Below are positions 17,379 through 25,128 of a stretch of DNA of 64,000 nucleotides, piece by piece. Source of the DNA: a bacterium M00.F.Ca.ET.205.01.1.1 (GTDB lineage Bacteria > Pseudomonadota > Alphaproteobacteria > Rhizobiales > Rhizobiaceae). A model generated the notes under the pieces. That model did no database searches. It worked only from the letters and a program-made list of their open reading frames with translations, and had not been told where the DNA came from. The translations under genes and the position numbers were made by a program. Location of the stretch: assembly GCA_004791255.1 (NCBI GenBank), contig SRUQ01000007.1, positions 62,001-126,000 of the forward strand. The letters run 5' to 3'. Numbering within the stretch: position 1 is the first letter of the stretch; each line of letters starts with the position of its first letter.

Positions 17379-18308
17379 TTGTTGAAGCGAGTGATTTCGA
17401 TCGTCGTGACCTTGGCCCTGCTGGCCTGGCTCGCCAGCGACGCGCGCTGGCGGATGGTCGGCGATGCCTTCGACCGTATCACGCTCGGCACGTTCGCAGT
17501 GGCGACGATCGCGTTTTTCGTCACCTATGTCTTGCGTGCGTTGCGCGTCTGCGACGAGTTCCGCGATGAGGTGCATGGCCGATTTGGCGCCTGCCTGCGC
17601 GTCATTCTGATTCACAATGCGATGATCAACGTCATACCGTTCCGCGGCGGCGAGACCGCCTTTCCGCTGCTCCTGCGCCAGGTCTTCGGTGTACCGATCA
17701 TGCGCGCCAGCGCCTCGCTGCTTTGGTTCAGGCTGCAGGACGCTTTCGTCGTAGGGGTGCTGGCCCTGGCGGTGTGGCCGGGCCTGCATCCGGCAATGAG
17801 GATCGCGGGCATAGTCGCCTTGATCGCCGCGGCCTGGTACCTGCCGCGCTGGGCGCGCGCGCCGCATGACTGGGCCGAGCGCAGCAGGCTCGTGGCGAAG
17901 CTCGGCCTGCTGCGCGACACCTTCACCGAGGCCACCGGGCGTTCGCGCTACGGCTGGTGGTGGACGATCGCCAACTGGTCGCTGAAGCTCGCCGTGCAGG
18001 GATGGCTTCTGGCATTGATGTTGGGGACATCGTTTACCACGGCTTTTCCAGGCGTCATCGGGGCCGAAGGCGCCGCCATACTACCGGTGCAAGGCGTCGC
18101 CGGCTTCGGCACCTATGAAGCGGGAGCGGCGGCGGCATTGCTCACCTCCGGAATCGCGATGAAGAGTGGCCTGCAAGCGGCACTGGCGCTGCACCTGTTC
18201 ATCTTTTGCTCGGCTATCGCCACGGGCGCGGTCGCCTGGCTGTTTCCCTCGAAATCGACGCTGCCGGAGAACCCGGCCGTCGGACCTGCAAGGAAGCCAT
18301 CCCAATGA
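17379..18308 (+). CDS. UPF0104/lysylphosphatidylglycerol-synthase-like membrane protein
   Basis: The 309-residue polytopic protein matches the LPG-synthase transmembrane (UPF0104) family, with HNAMINVIPFRGGETAFPLLLRQVFGVP near residues 78-106 and GVIGAEGAAILPVQGVAGFGTYEAG near 226-250. Family members include lipid flippases/synthases and proteins that accompany glycosyltransferases. Here it lies between a GT39 gene and a GtrB-like gene, so a flippase for a polyprenyl-phosphate sugar is plausible. It starts with TTG (AGGA 9 bases upstream). The next gene overlaps its stop by 4 nt. Confidence 0.8.
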   Translation: MLKRVISIVVTLALLAWLASDARWRMVGDAFDRITLGTFAVATIAFFVTYVLRALRVCDEFRDEVHGRFGACLRVILIHNAMINVIPFRGGETAFPLLLRQVFGVPIMRASASLLWFRLQDAFVVGVLALAVWPGLHPAMRIAGIVALIAAAWYLPRWARAPHDWAERSRLVAKLGLLRDTFTEATGRSRYGWWWTIANWSLKLAVQGWLLALMLGTSFTTAFPGVIGAEGAAILPVQGVAGFGTYEAGAAAALLTSGIAMKSGLQAALALHLFIFCSAIATGAVAWLFPSKSTLPENPAVGPARKPSQ

Positions 18309-19357
18309 ACGTATTGCCCATCCCTGCTTCGGAACTGCCTGACGGCGCGGTGATGCCTGATCATACGCTGTCCATCGTCGTGCCAATGTACAACGAGGCC
18401 GAGAACGTCGAGCCGCTGCTGACACGGATTCACCAGGCGATGGAACACTATGGCCGGCCGTGGGAGGTGGTGCTGGTCGATGACGGCAGCACCGACGCGA
18501 CGGTCAGTGAGATAAGGCGACTGGCGGCGCATTACGGTTCGCATGTGCATGCAGTCGAGCTGGTGCGCAACTACAAGCAGACAGCCGCGATGCAGGCAGG
18601 CATCGACGCGGCACGTGGCGATGTCATCGCCACGATCGACGGCGATCTGCAAAACGACCCCTTCGATATCCCGCGCATGGTCTACCGCCTGCTGAGCGAG
18701 GATCTCGACCTGGTGGTCGGCTGGCGCAAGGACCGCCAAGAGGGGTTTTTGATGCGCAGACTCCCCTCTCGGATCGCCAACGCGCTGATCGCACGCGTCA
18801 CCGGCGTGCGCCTCAAGGACTATGGGTGCAGCCTCAAGGTCTATCGCGGCAACGTCATCCGTAGCGTCAAGCTCTATGGCGAGATGCACCGATTCATCCC
18901 GGCCTGGCTGGCCACGGTGACGACCCCAAGACGCATCGCGCAGGAGGTGGTGACGCACCATGCCCGCATCCACGGCGAATCCAAATACGGCATTTCGCGC
19001 ACCTTCAGGGTCGTTCTCGATCTGGTGTTCATGTATTTCTTCATGCGCTACCGCACCCGGCCCGGGCATTTCTTCGGCGGCATCGGCATCGTGCTTGGCG
19101 CGCTGGGTTCGCTGATCCTTGCCTATCTGCTTTGCCTGAAGCTGCTTTTCGCGGAAGACATCGGAACACGCCCGATGCTGTTCACCGGCTTCTTCCTGCT
19201 CATCGCCGGGGTGCAGATGGTGACGTCGGGCGTCCTGGCGGAAATGCTGGCACGCGTCTATCACGAGGCGAACGGATCATCGGCTTATGTCGCGCGACCG
19301 CGGCCAGAGCCCCGAGACAATGATGGTGACGGTTGGTACCGCCCTGGAGTCGGATGA
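18305..19357 (+). CDS. GtrB/DPM1-like family 2 glycosyltransferase
   Basis: The 350-residue protein has an N-terminal GT-A domain with SIVVPMYNEAENV (residues 23-35), the nucleotide-binding DDGSTD (59-64), the metal-binding DGDLQNDP (112-119) and KDYGCSLKVYR. Two C-terminal membrane segments follow (HFFGGIGIVLGALGSL and the next). This layout is that of GtrB/ArnC/DPM1 enzymes, which move a sugar from its nucleotide onto polyprenyl phosphate at the inner membrane. ATGA overlap with the UPF0104 gene implies coupled translation. The product would be the donor for the GT39 enzyme upstream; the sugar is unknown. Confidence 0.87.
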   Translation: MNVLPIPASELPDGAVMPDHTLSIVVPMYNEAENVEPLLTRIHQAMEHYGRPWEVVLVDDGSTDATVSEIRRLAAHYGSHVHAVELVRNYKQTAAMQAGIDAARGDVIATIDGDLQNDPFDIPRMVYRLLSEDLDLVVGWRKDRQEGFLMRRLPSRIANALIARVTGVRLKDYGCSLKVYRGNVIRSVKLYGEMHRFIPAWLATVTTPRRIAQEVVTHHARIHGESKYGISRTFRVVLDLVFMYFFMRYRTRPGHFFGGIGIVLGALGSLILAYLLCLKLLFAEDIGTRPMLFTGFFLLIAGVQMVTSGVLAEMLARVYHEANGSSAYVARPRPEPRDNDGDGWYRPGVG

Positions 19358-19437
19358 TTTCAGGTCGAATCGGCCTGAAATCTGACTCGCTCGCCAAAAC
19401 CGCTTCACGCTTTTCGGGATCATGCTCTTGCAGAGCG
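19356..19437. repeat. Rhizobial mosaic intergenic element at the end of the GT2 gene
   Basis: GATTTCAGG (19356-19364) and CCTGAAATC (19374-19382) are perfect inverted arms. They are followed by AAAACCGCTTCACGCTTTTC and GGGATCATGCTC, modules typical of rhizobial mosaic elements. The element begins within the stop codon of the GT2 gene and may serve as its 3' hairpin. Confidence 0.65.
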
Positions 19438-19629
19438 CCCGTTTCCAGGACGATCTAGGAAGGAACGGCAAGGTACGTCGACCGGTATCGCCAGCAACGG
19501 CCGGAGGGCAAGAGGTAAGGCGCAACACCTGCGCCACCCTCTCGCCCTCGGCGCGCGCCCCCCGGCGAAGACGGACCAGCGGCTCCCTCAGTCAATTCAC
19601 GCCGCCGCTTTCGGGTCTGATATTCTGAA

Positions 19630-20037
19630 CTAGTAACGCGAACGGCAGCTGGCGCGCTGGCCGAAGCCGCTCGGGCTGCAAATCCAGGGCGAATGGCCCA
19701 GGAACGGACCGCCTGGGCTGAAGGAAACCTTCACCCGCGCCGGGCTGCCGACCCGCGGCGGCCGCACAAAGGCCGCATAGGCCTCCTCCCTCGTGCGCGT
19801 CACGCTGGTTAGCTGCGTGAGCGCCTTGCGGTAAAGAACCTTCTTCCCGACATTATGAATCTTGTTGACGTGGTGGGTATTGTTGCCGAACCCTTGGTCG
19901 ATCCGGCCGTTGATCGAACCGGTTCTGGTCGTGTCCGTGGCCTGACAGCCGGATACCATCGAGACCAACGCGATGGCAGCAGCAGCTAAGGCATGTTTCC
20001 TGCCTGCGCTGGCCAGACTTTCCGCAAACTTGTTCAT
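19630..20037 (-). CDS. Small lipoprotein, paralogue B (SPSGFGQRASC family)
   Basis: The 135-residue product starts MNKFAESLASAGRKHALAAAAIALVSMVSGC with a clear lipobox (VSGC, Cys near residue 31). It ends in FLGHSPWICSPSGFGQRASCRSRY. The C-terminal block, with two or three Cys, is shared with paralogue A at 13862-14281; the middle is divergent. The ATG at 20037 has AGGGGA about 7 bases upstream. The function is unknown; it is probably anchored in the outer membrane or periplasm. Its upstream DNA matches that of paralogue A. Confidence 0.78.
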   Translation of the reverse strand: MNKFAESLASAGRKHALAAAAIALVSMVSGCQATDTTRTGSINGRIDQGFGNNTHHVNKIHNVGKKVLYRKALTQLTSVTRTREEAYAAFVRPPRVGSPARVKVSFSPGGPFLGHSPWICSPSGFGQRASCRSRY

Positions 20038-20128
20038 CGCCTGTCCCCTGCCCTGGAAAACAGCTTGGTTGTGCGCGGACGGTATACTTTGTACCCGCCG
20101 TTTTCCGCGCCTTGTGAATGGCCGTTTT

Positions 20129-20180
20129 CCACTCACATCACGCCCGTATATTAGAGGGGACTTATTAAGATTCGTGCAAA
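20129..20180 (-). promoter_or_regulatory. Conserved upstream block of lipoprotein paralogue B
   Basis: Reading toward the gene: CTTAATAA, then TCTAATAT, then GCGTGATGTG and AGTGG. This matches the block at 14366-14420 in order and near-identical spacing. It lies about 100-140 bp upstream of the start codon. Confidence 0.6.
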
Positions 20181-20409
20181 CAGCATGATGAACACGGTCT
20201 TTCGCTGTTCGTTCGGATATGATGGAAAAATTCAGGCGGTTGGATCGAGGCCCCGACGGACGGGCTTCGCCATAGAATGCTTGGGAGAACGACGCATTTG
20301 CGCCGGCGGCAAAATAGCGGCCGGTGCTCGGGCTGGCATGCTCGGAGGGTTGTTTTCGGCTTTACGAGACGCTCAACACGAGGCGCTTAGAGCATGATGC
20401 CGACATGCA
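20181..20409. other. Intergenic remainder with a repeat fragment
   Basis: This stretch between the leftward glycosyltransferase 3' end and the lipoprotein promoter holds no credible gene. AGAGCATGATGCCGA near 20390-20404 is a fragment of the rhizobial mosaic repeat, close to the stop of the processive glycosyltransferase. Confidence 0.4.
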
Positions 20410-22287
20410 TTAGCGCCGCGTTTCCCAACCTGGATCGAAATAGAAATTGCGGGCCCCGATGTTGCCTTGGCCGGCGCCGGAAACCACATAGGCGATGCGG
20501 ACGATGCGGACGCCGCCGGCGCCTTGCTGCAGCCCGTATACGCCCTCCATGCCACGATCGTAGAAGCCCACGGCCGGCACGATGATCGCCAGCATGGCGA
20601 GCGAAGCCTGCAAGGCGACTATCGTCGCATTGGCGCGCAGCGGGATCTTGTTCTCGATGACGTGCCTTACGACGATGACCACCACCAGAAGCCCGTAGAG
20701 AAAGGCGTTGAAGGCGGCGAACCAATAGAAGCCGGTGGCATCGAAGGGATGCTCTACGAGCAGGACGGGCAGCGCAGCACCGATGGCCAACACCACATAG
20801 GGAGCGAAGGCGCGGGCCGGCAGAAGCTGCTTGGGGCCGCTGCCCTTGGGCGTGACGCGGAAATCCACGAACGACTTGGTCACATGATCGCGCAGCGACG
20901 ACAGCGTGCCGGCCAGCACCCAAGGCCAGCGCGCGAAGAACAGGAACAGCGTGCCTTCCCAGCTGATCGTCTTGGCCGTGATCGGCCGCGACACGCCGAA
21001 AGCCTTCAGCATCATCACCAGGCCGACCAGGGCGGCCGCGTTCGGCAGGTAGTAGAACAGGAAATCGAGATACGTGACATTAGCGAAGTTGCGCCCGGTG
21101 AAGAGCGCATACATCGGCATTACGTACATCAGCAGCGCGAAGACGGCGAATAGCGGATACCAGAGCTGGCAAAAGAGGAACTGGAACCTCAACCGCGGCG
21201 GCAGCTTGGGAAAATAGGTGGGCGAATATTCGAGCATGATCGTCATCAGGCTGCGCGACCACTGGAATTCCTGGGTGACAAGATCAGCAAAGGTTTGCGG
21301 TCCGTCACCATGGGCGATGGCATCTATCGCATGCACGCCGTGCCATCCGGCCGCGTTGATCAGCATCGAGGTGGAATGATCCTCGGCCAGTTCCGGACCG
21401 AGACCGCCCGCCTGCTTGAGCGCCTTGGTTCGTACGGCATAGTGCGAGCCGATGCACAGCGGCGCCCCGTGGCCGGTATGGCCTGACTGCAACGGGCCGT
21501 GGAACATCCCTTCTGGAAACAGCCGGCCGCGCGCTGACCAGCTTTCGGCGGCATTGTTGTCGCAGATGCTCGGCGCCGACACGTAGCCGACCGTGGGATC
21601 GGCGAAGGGGTAGAGGATTTCCCTGAGATAGGTCGGCGTCGGCACATGGTCGGCGTCCATCTGGGCGACGAAATCATAACGCTGATATCCATAGTGGTCG
21701 TAGAAGAACGCCAGGTTGCCTTCCTTGCAGCGGGTACGGCGCGGCCAGCTCTTGCGGTGATAGTCTTCCCTGCCGCGCCGCGTCGAGATCTGCACGCCAT
21801 GAGCATCGCACCAGCGAACCGTCTCCTCGGACGGGTCCTCGTCGGCCAGCCAGCTGTCATGCGGATAATCCTGCGCAAGCATGGCTTCCAGCGTGCGCGC
21901 GACCACGGCAAAGGGTTCGGACGGAGCCTTGGTCACCACCATGGCGACACGCGAACGCTTCGGGATATTGTAGAGCTTGGACGGTTTCCTCGACGCGTGC
22001 ACGTTGAGCAGGAAGTACATCGGCATCAACGTCAGCCAGGCCAGCACAAGCGTGGCGAAGGTGAATGCCCCGATATATTCGATATGTTCGGGTTTCAGCC
22101 ACCAGATCCAGAAAAAGCCGAGGGTGAGGAACCAGAAGGCCAGGCCCAGCCGCAGGATCCATTGGCGAACGGGAGACAGCACAGGCACAAGAAAAGAGCC
22201 CTTGCGCGCAGAGGCGACCAGAGCCGTCCCAGGTCGCCGCGCCAGCTTGCTCGCACCACCGATGCCTGCATCCGCGGAAACGCTCAT
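20410..22287 (-). CDS. Processive family 2 glycosyltransferase (cellulose-synthase-like)
   Basis: The 625-residue inner-membrane protein has two N-terminal membrane segments (about 43-63 and 72-95). A cytosolic GT-A domain carries D149/D151 (SWLADEDPSEET), DADH (211-214), AEDHS (301-305) and QEFQW (339-343). Several C-terminal membrane segments follow. That is the architecture of cellulose, hyaluronan or glucomannan synthases, which polymerise and export a beta-glycan. The usual QxxRW appears as QEFQW, with the Arg two positions later (WSRS). The start is uncertain: ATG at 22287 or GTG at 22302. It is transcribed alone from a promoter region with the shared 15-mer. Confidence 0.85.
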   Translation of the reverse strand: MSVSADAGIGGASKLARRPGTALVASARKGSFLVPVLSPVRQWILRLGLAFWFLTLGFFWIWWLKPEHIEYIGAFTFATLVLAWLTLMPMYFLLNVHASRKPSKLYNIPKRSRVAMVVTKAPSEPFAVVARTLEAMLAQDYPHDSWLADEDPSEETVRWCDAHGVQISTRRGREDYHRKSWPRRTRCKEGNLAFFYDHYGYQRYDFVAQMDADHVPTPTYLREILYPFADPTVGYVSAPSICDNNAAESWSARGRLFPEGMFHGPLQSGHTGHGAPLCIGSHYAVRTKALKQAGGLGPELAEDHSTSMLINAAGWHGVHAIDAIAHGDGPQTFADLVTQEFQWSRSLMTIMLEYSPTYFPKLPPRLRFQFLFCQLWYPLFAVFALLMYVMPMYALFTGRNFANVTYLDFLFYYLPNAAALVGLVMMLKAFGVSRPITAKTISWEGTLFLFFARWPWVLAGTLSSLRDHVTKSFVDFRVTPKGSGPKQLLPARAFAPYVVLAIGAALPVLLVEHPFDATGFYWFAAFNAFLYGLLVVVIVVRHVIENKIPLRANATIVALQASLAMLAIIVPAVGFYDRGMEGVYGLQQGAGGVRIVRIAYVVSGAGQGNIGARNFYFDPGWETRR

Positions 22288-22377
22288 ACACTTACTCGCC
22301 ACTATCTGGGGCTTCAGCCGAGCAATGGCTGAAAGCTCCCAAAAACCCGGCGGTAGAATCCGTCAGCGCTTTCTTAG

Positions 22378-22403
22378 AGTCAACTAAATTAGTGATTGGT
22401 TAA
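22378..22403 (-). promoter_or_regulatory. Shared regulatory motif, copy 2 (TTAA-N7-CTAATTTAGTTGACT)
   Basis: On the minus strand TTAA (22400-22403), a 7-nt spacer, then CTAATTTAGTTGACT (22378-22392), identical to the copy at 11490-11515 in all 15 bases and spacing. It lies about 90 bp upstream of the glycosyltransferase start. It points toward its gene, as copy 1 does. Confidence 0.62.
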
Positions 22404-22430
22404 GTATGTTGCTTCAGATCTGGTTAACTA

Positions 22431-22530
22431 AGGCACGTCGCGTCGGAACGGATTCATGCGACCGCTTTGGGCCTTTGTTTTCATGCATGTCGTTGTCGCA
22501 AAACCGAGTTCACTTTTAGGCGGCATGCAT
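22431..22530. repeat. 100-bp rhizobial mosaic repeat, copy 1
   Basis: Shares with 24569-24669 the ordered modules GCACGTCGCGTC, GATTCA, TTTGTTTTCATGCATG, GTCG, AAACCGAGT and ACTTTT, ending in a CATG motif. It lies in a non-coding region between the processive glycosyltransferase and GH26 genes. Confidence 0.75.
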
Positions 22531-22683
22531 TAACGCTTTGAATCGCGGGAGGAATCCCGTCGAACAATCGCCGCGGTCAGCTCCGGAATGAAGCGCCGAC
22601 AAAATTTCAGCGTTGGAGAATTCGCCGTCGGGGCCAGCATGATCTGGCCAGGAGCAGCATTAACCATGTTGCGGCTGTCAAGG

Positions 22684-22698
22684 TTAAGCAACCGTTAA
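22684..22698 (+). promoter_or_regulatory. CtrA-like box upstream of the GH26 gene
   Basis: TTAAGCAACCGTTAA is an exact TTAA-N7-TTAA match to the alphaproteobacterial CtrA consensus. TTAACCAT at 22660-22667 is a further half-site, and CTTAATTTAGCTAGG just downstream (about 22730-22743) resembles the shared 15-mer. The hydrolase starts 300 bp further on. Such short motifs can occur by chance. Confidence 0.45.
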
Positions 22699-22997
22699 TT
22701 GCACTTGACTCTTGGCCCCGACCGGCTCTTAATTTAGCTAGGGATCATATATCGGATTATTGACGCGAATTTGTGAGTATCGCGGCGAAATCTCTCTCTT
22801 TGGCTCCTGAATGTCGGTGCTTTTGAGAGATAATTTTGGGCCCTGGTGCGAAGGTTCGCACGCCGCCCAATGGTCGCTCCGAATTCCCATGGATTCCGCC
22901 AACAACCGATCGGGTTGGTAAGTCGTGTCGATCAAGCATCGATGCGCGCGGGCGAAGCCTCAACTTCGGTGAGATGTCGAGGCTATGGGAGGTGAAC

Positions 22998-23921
22998 ATG
23001 AAACACTTCGCAGCAAGTGCAATTGCGATCGCGCTGGCTTTGGGCGGAAGCGTCGCGTTGCCGACAGCGGGAGGCGCCGGCTCCATAGCCGGCACCGACC
23101 CCGTCCAGACGAGTAGCGCAGCTTCGGCGTTCGGGTCCTATGATCCCTACGGCGACTTCAGTGCCGACAAGACTGCCAGCATCGAGGAGTTGTTCCTGCC
23201 GTGGGAAGACGTCGATCTGGCGAGCCTTCCCTTGGCCGACGCCTATGCCCTTCAGCGCGGGCGTTCGCTGTTGATCACCATCGAGCCGTGGACCTGGTCG
23301 AAGGACTGGCGCATCACTCCGCCCGAGTTGCGTGACGGCATATTGAGCGGTCGGTATGACGCCAACATGCAGGCGATCTGCGATCTGGTAGGCCAGATGA
23401 AGAGCCCGGTGACCATTCGCTGGGCGCAGGAAATGGAAGACACGAACGGCCGCTTCACCTGGGCCAACTGGGCGCCCAAGGACTGGATCGCCGCCTACCA
23501 CCGCGAAGTCGATCTTTGTCGCAAAGCCGCACCCGCGGCAAAATACATGTGGTCGCCCAAGGGCGAGGCGGGTCTGGAGAAGTACTATCCCGGCGACAAC
23601 TATGTCGACGTGATCGGCCTGTCGGTTTTCGGCCTGCAGCAGAAGGACAATGACGAGAGCGGTCACGATCGTACCTTCGCCGAGGCGCTGAAGCCCGGCT
23701 ATGACCGCGTCGCAGGGTTCAACAAGCCGATCGTGGTGGCGGAACTCGGCTATGTCGGCAAGCAGGACTATGTCTCGAAGTGGCAGGGAGATACCCGCAA
23801 GTCCTATGCGGAGTTCCCGGCGCTGACTTCGGTCGTCTACTTCAACCAGAAGGAAGTGTGGCCGTGGCTGGGTGGCTATGGTCTGCCCGACTGGAGGGTG
23901 ACCCACAACGTCCTGCCGTAG
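22998..23921 (+). CDS. GH26-like secreted glycoside hydrolase (mannanase-type)
   Basis: The 307-residue product has a signal peptide (AIAIALALGGSVALPTAGGAG) and a GH26-type TIM barrel. The acid/base Glu lies in TIRWAQEMEDTNGRFTW (E145) and the nucleophile Glu in PIVVAELGYVG (E249). YMWSPKG and DVIGLSVFG fit the family in between. GH26 enzymes mostly cleave beta-1,4-mannans, and similar proteins accompany bacterial exopolysaccharide synthases as trimming or release enzymes. The ATG at 22998 has GGGAGG upstream. Its position divergent from the processive synthase suggests that the synthase product is its substrate; this is inference. Confidence 0.82.
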   Translation: MKHFAASAIAIALALGGSVALPTAGGAGSIAGTDPVQTSSAASAFGSYDPYGDFSADKTASIEELFLPWEDVDLASLPLADAYALQRGRSLLITIEPWTWSKDWRITPPELRDGILSGRYDANMQAICDLVGQMKSPVTIRWAQEMEDTNGRFTWANWAPKDWIAAYHREVDLCRKAAPAAKYMWSPKGEAGLEKYYPGDNYVDVIGLSVFGLQQKDNDESGHDRTFAEALKPGYDRVAGFNKPIVVAELGYVGKQDYVSKWQGDTRKSYAEFPALTSVVYFNQKEVWPWLGGYGLPDWRVTHNVLP

Positions 23922-23934
23922 GCCCATCGCGCTG

Positions 23935-23961
23935 ATCCATCCCGACACGATCGGGATGGAT
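23935..23961 (+). terminator. Hairpin terminator after the GH26 gene
   Basis: ATCCATCCCGA (23935-23945) and TCGGGATGGAT (23951-23961) form a perfect 11-bp stem with a 5-nt loop, 14 bp after the stop. Only a short T-tract follows, so termination may be partial. Confidence 0.6.
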
Positions 23962-24053
23962 TTCCATCTCCGTGTTTGATCGTGTTCCATCCCGAACCAA
24001 CGGTTCGAGACGATGGTTGAGACGTGGCATAAATCAGCCTTTGGAGTAGTTCC

Positions 24054-24538
24054 GTGAAACGCGTACTGGGAAATTGTCTGGGGGTGGCATTCGCCTGCTC
24101 CGTTCTTGTTCTTGGCTTCCAGGTCCCTGCGATGGCCAAGTCCGCAGCGAGAATCGCTGAGCAGGCGCAAAACGCCGCAGTGGTTCCTGACGAGGGCGTC
24201 TACCAGATCTATCAGGCCATTCGTGGCTGTGGGGCAAGAACGGCGCCGCGTTCTTTGCCGTCAGGCAGCGGCAGCTCGACGCCTGGACTTCCAACAAAGG
24301 CAAGCCGGGCTATGGCGACGGCATGTGGTTCATCCCCGGCGGCGGCAAGATGTGCTATCACGCGAAATGGTACGGCTCATGGGGCGTGAAGGGCTCGACG
24401 ACCTGCTTCGAGCATCGCCAGGCGGGCAATGTGGTCTACCAGCGCAAATCTCCGGATGGCGACTGGTACGTTTTCAAGAGATTGAAATACGGCGACTACG
24501 TCACCACGAAACAGACCCGGATCAAGGCAAAGCAGTAG
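24054..24538 (+). pseudogene. DUF995-like gene with a frameshift
   Basis: The start is intact: a signal peptide (VAFACSVLVLGFQVPAMA) and then VPDEGVYQIYQ in frame 1. The typical DUF995 continuation, WLWGKNGAAFFAVRQRQLDAWTS, MWFIPGGGKMCYHAKW, TCFEHRQAGNVVYQRKSPDGDWYVF, is found only in another frame, and this runs to the stop at 24538. Adding one base near 24216-24217 would join both parts into a full-length protein of about 161 residues. It is a real recent frameshift or a sequencing error. The relative at 14699-15304 is intact. Confidence 0.78.
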
Positions 24539-24568
24539 AACCTGCCGTCCGCGAGAATCCGCTGGCCT

Positions 24569-24669
24569 AAAGCACGTCGCGTCCAAACAGATTCACGCGA
24601 CGCGCTTTAGCTCTTTGTTTTCATGCATGATGTCGTCCGAAACCGAGTCGAACTTTTCGGCATGATGCT
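24569..24669. repeat. 100-bp rhizobial mosaic repeat, copy 2
   Basis: Contains GCACGTCGCGTCC, the inverted arms ACGTCGCG/CGCGACGCG, TTTGTTTTCATGCATGATG, and AAACCGAGTCGAACTTTTCGG. It shares these modules in order with 22431-22530. It ends directly at the stop codon of holC. Confidence 0.75.
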
Positions 24670-25119
24670 CTATGCCTTCCGCTCCCACCGGCGATCGGGT
24701 GTCTGCTGCCAATAGGTGACGGCGTGGCCGGCGTCCTTCATCACTTTCCAATGCCCGCGCGCCGCCTCGACCTGGCCGGCATCGTGGCCGTCGAACAGGA
24801 ACACGGCGCGCTCGTAGCCGCCGAGGTCCGGTGGTGATGCGCCATCGACCAGAAAGCGTATCTGTGCCGCGTTCGCATTGCCCTCCCCTGTGGTCAACAG
24901 GATCGGCTGCTCGGCGGGATAGGCCTCGCGGTCGGTGGCGTGCGCCAGGAATGAATCGTCGCGAAATGTCCACAGATGCTGGTCGAGCGCGTCGCGCCGT
25001 TCCTCGGTGCCGGTCTGCACCACGGCGCGCCAGCCGCGATCGACGCTGCGCTCCAAAAGGCCCGGGAGCGCATCTTCCAGCGTCGATTCGGTCAGATGGT
25101 AGAACAGCACGTCAGCCAT
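24670..25119 (-). CDS. holC: DNA polymerase III chi subunit
   Basis: The 149-residue product fits the HolC family: DVLFYHLTESTLEDALPGLLERSVDRGWRAVVQTG at the start, then DQHLWTFRDDSFLAHA, QPILLT and NAAQIRFLVDGA, RAVFLFDG. Chi links the clamp loader to single-stranded DNA-binding protein at the replication fork. In Rhizobiales it is regularly found next to the leucyl aminopeptidase gene, as here (9 bp downstream of pepA). Confidence 0.9.
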   Translation of the reverse strand: MADVLFYHLTESTLEDALPGLLERSVDRGWRAVVQTGTEERRDALDQHLWTFRDDSFLAHATDREAYPAEQPILLTTGEGNANAAQIRFLVDGASPPDLGGYERAVFLFDGHDAGQVEAARGHWKVMKDAGHAVTYWQQTPDRRWERKA

Positions 25120-25128
25120 GGATCGCGA

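Noticed and set aside
24106-24570. A third open frame across the DUF995 pseudogene
   Set aside because: It has no DUF995 motifs; both recognisable halves lie in the other two frames.
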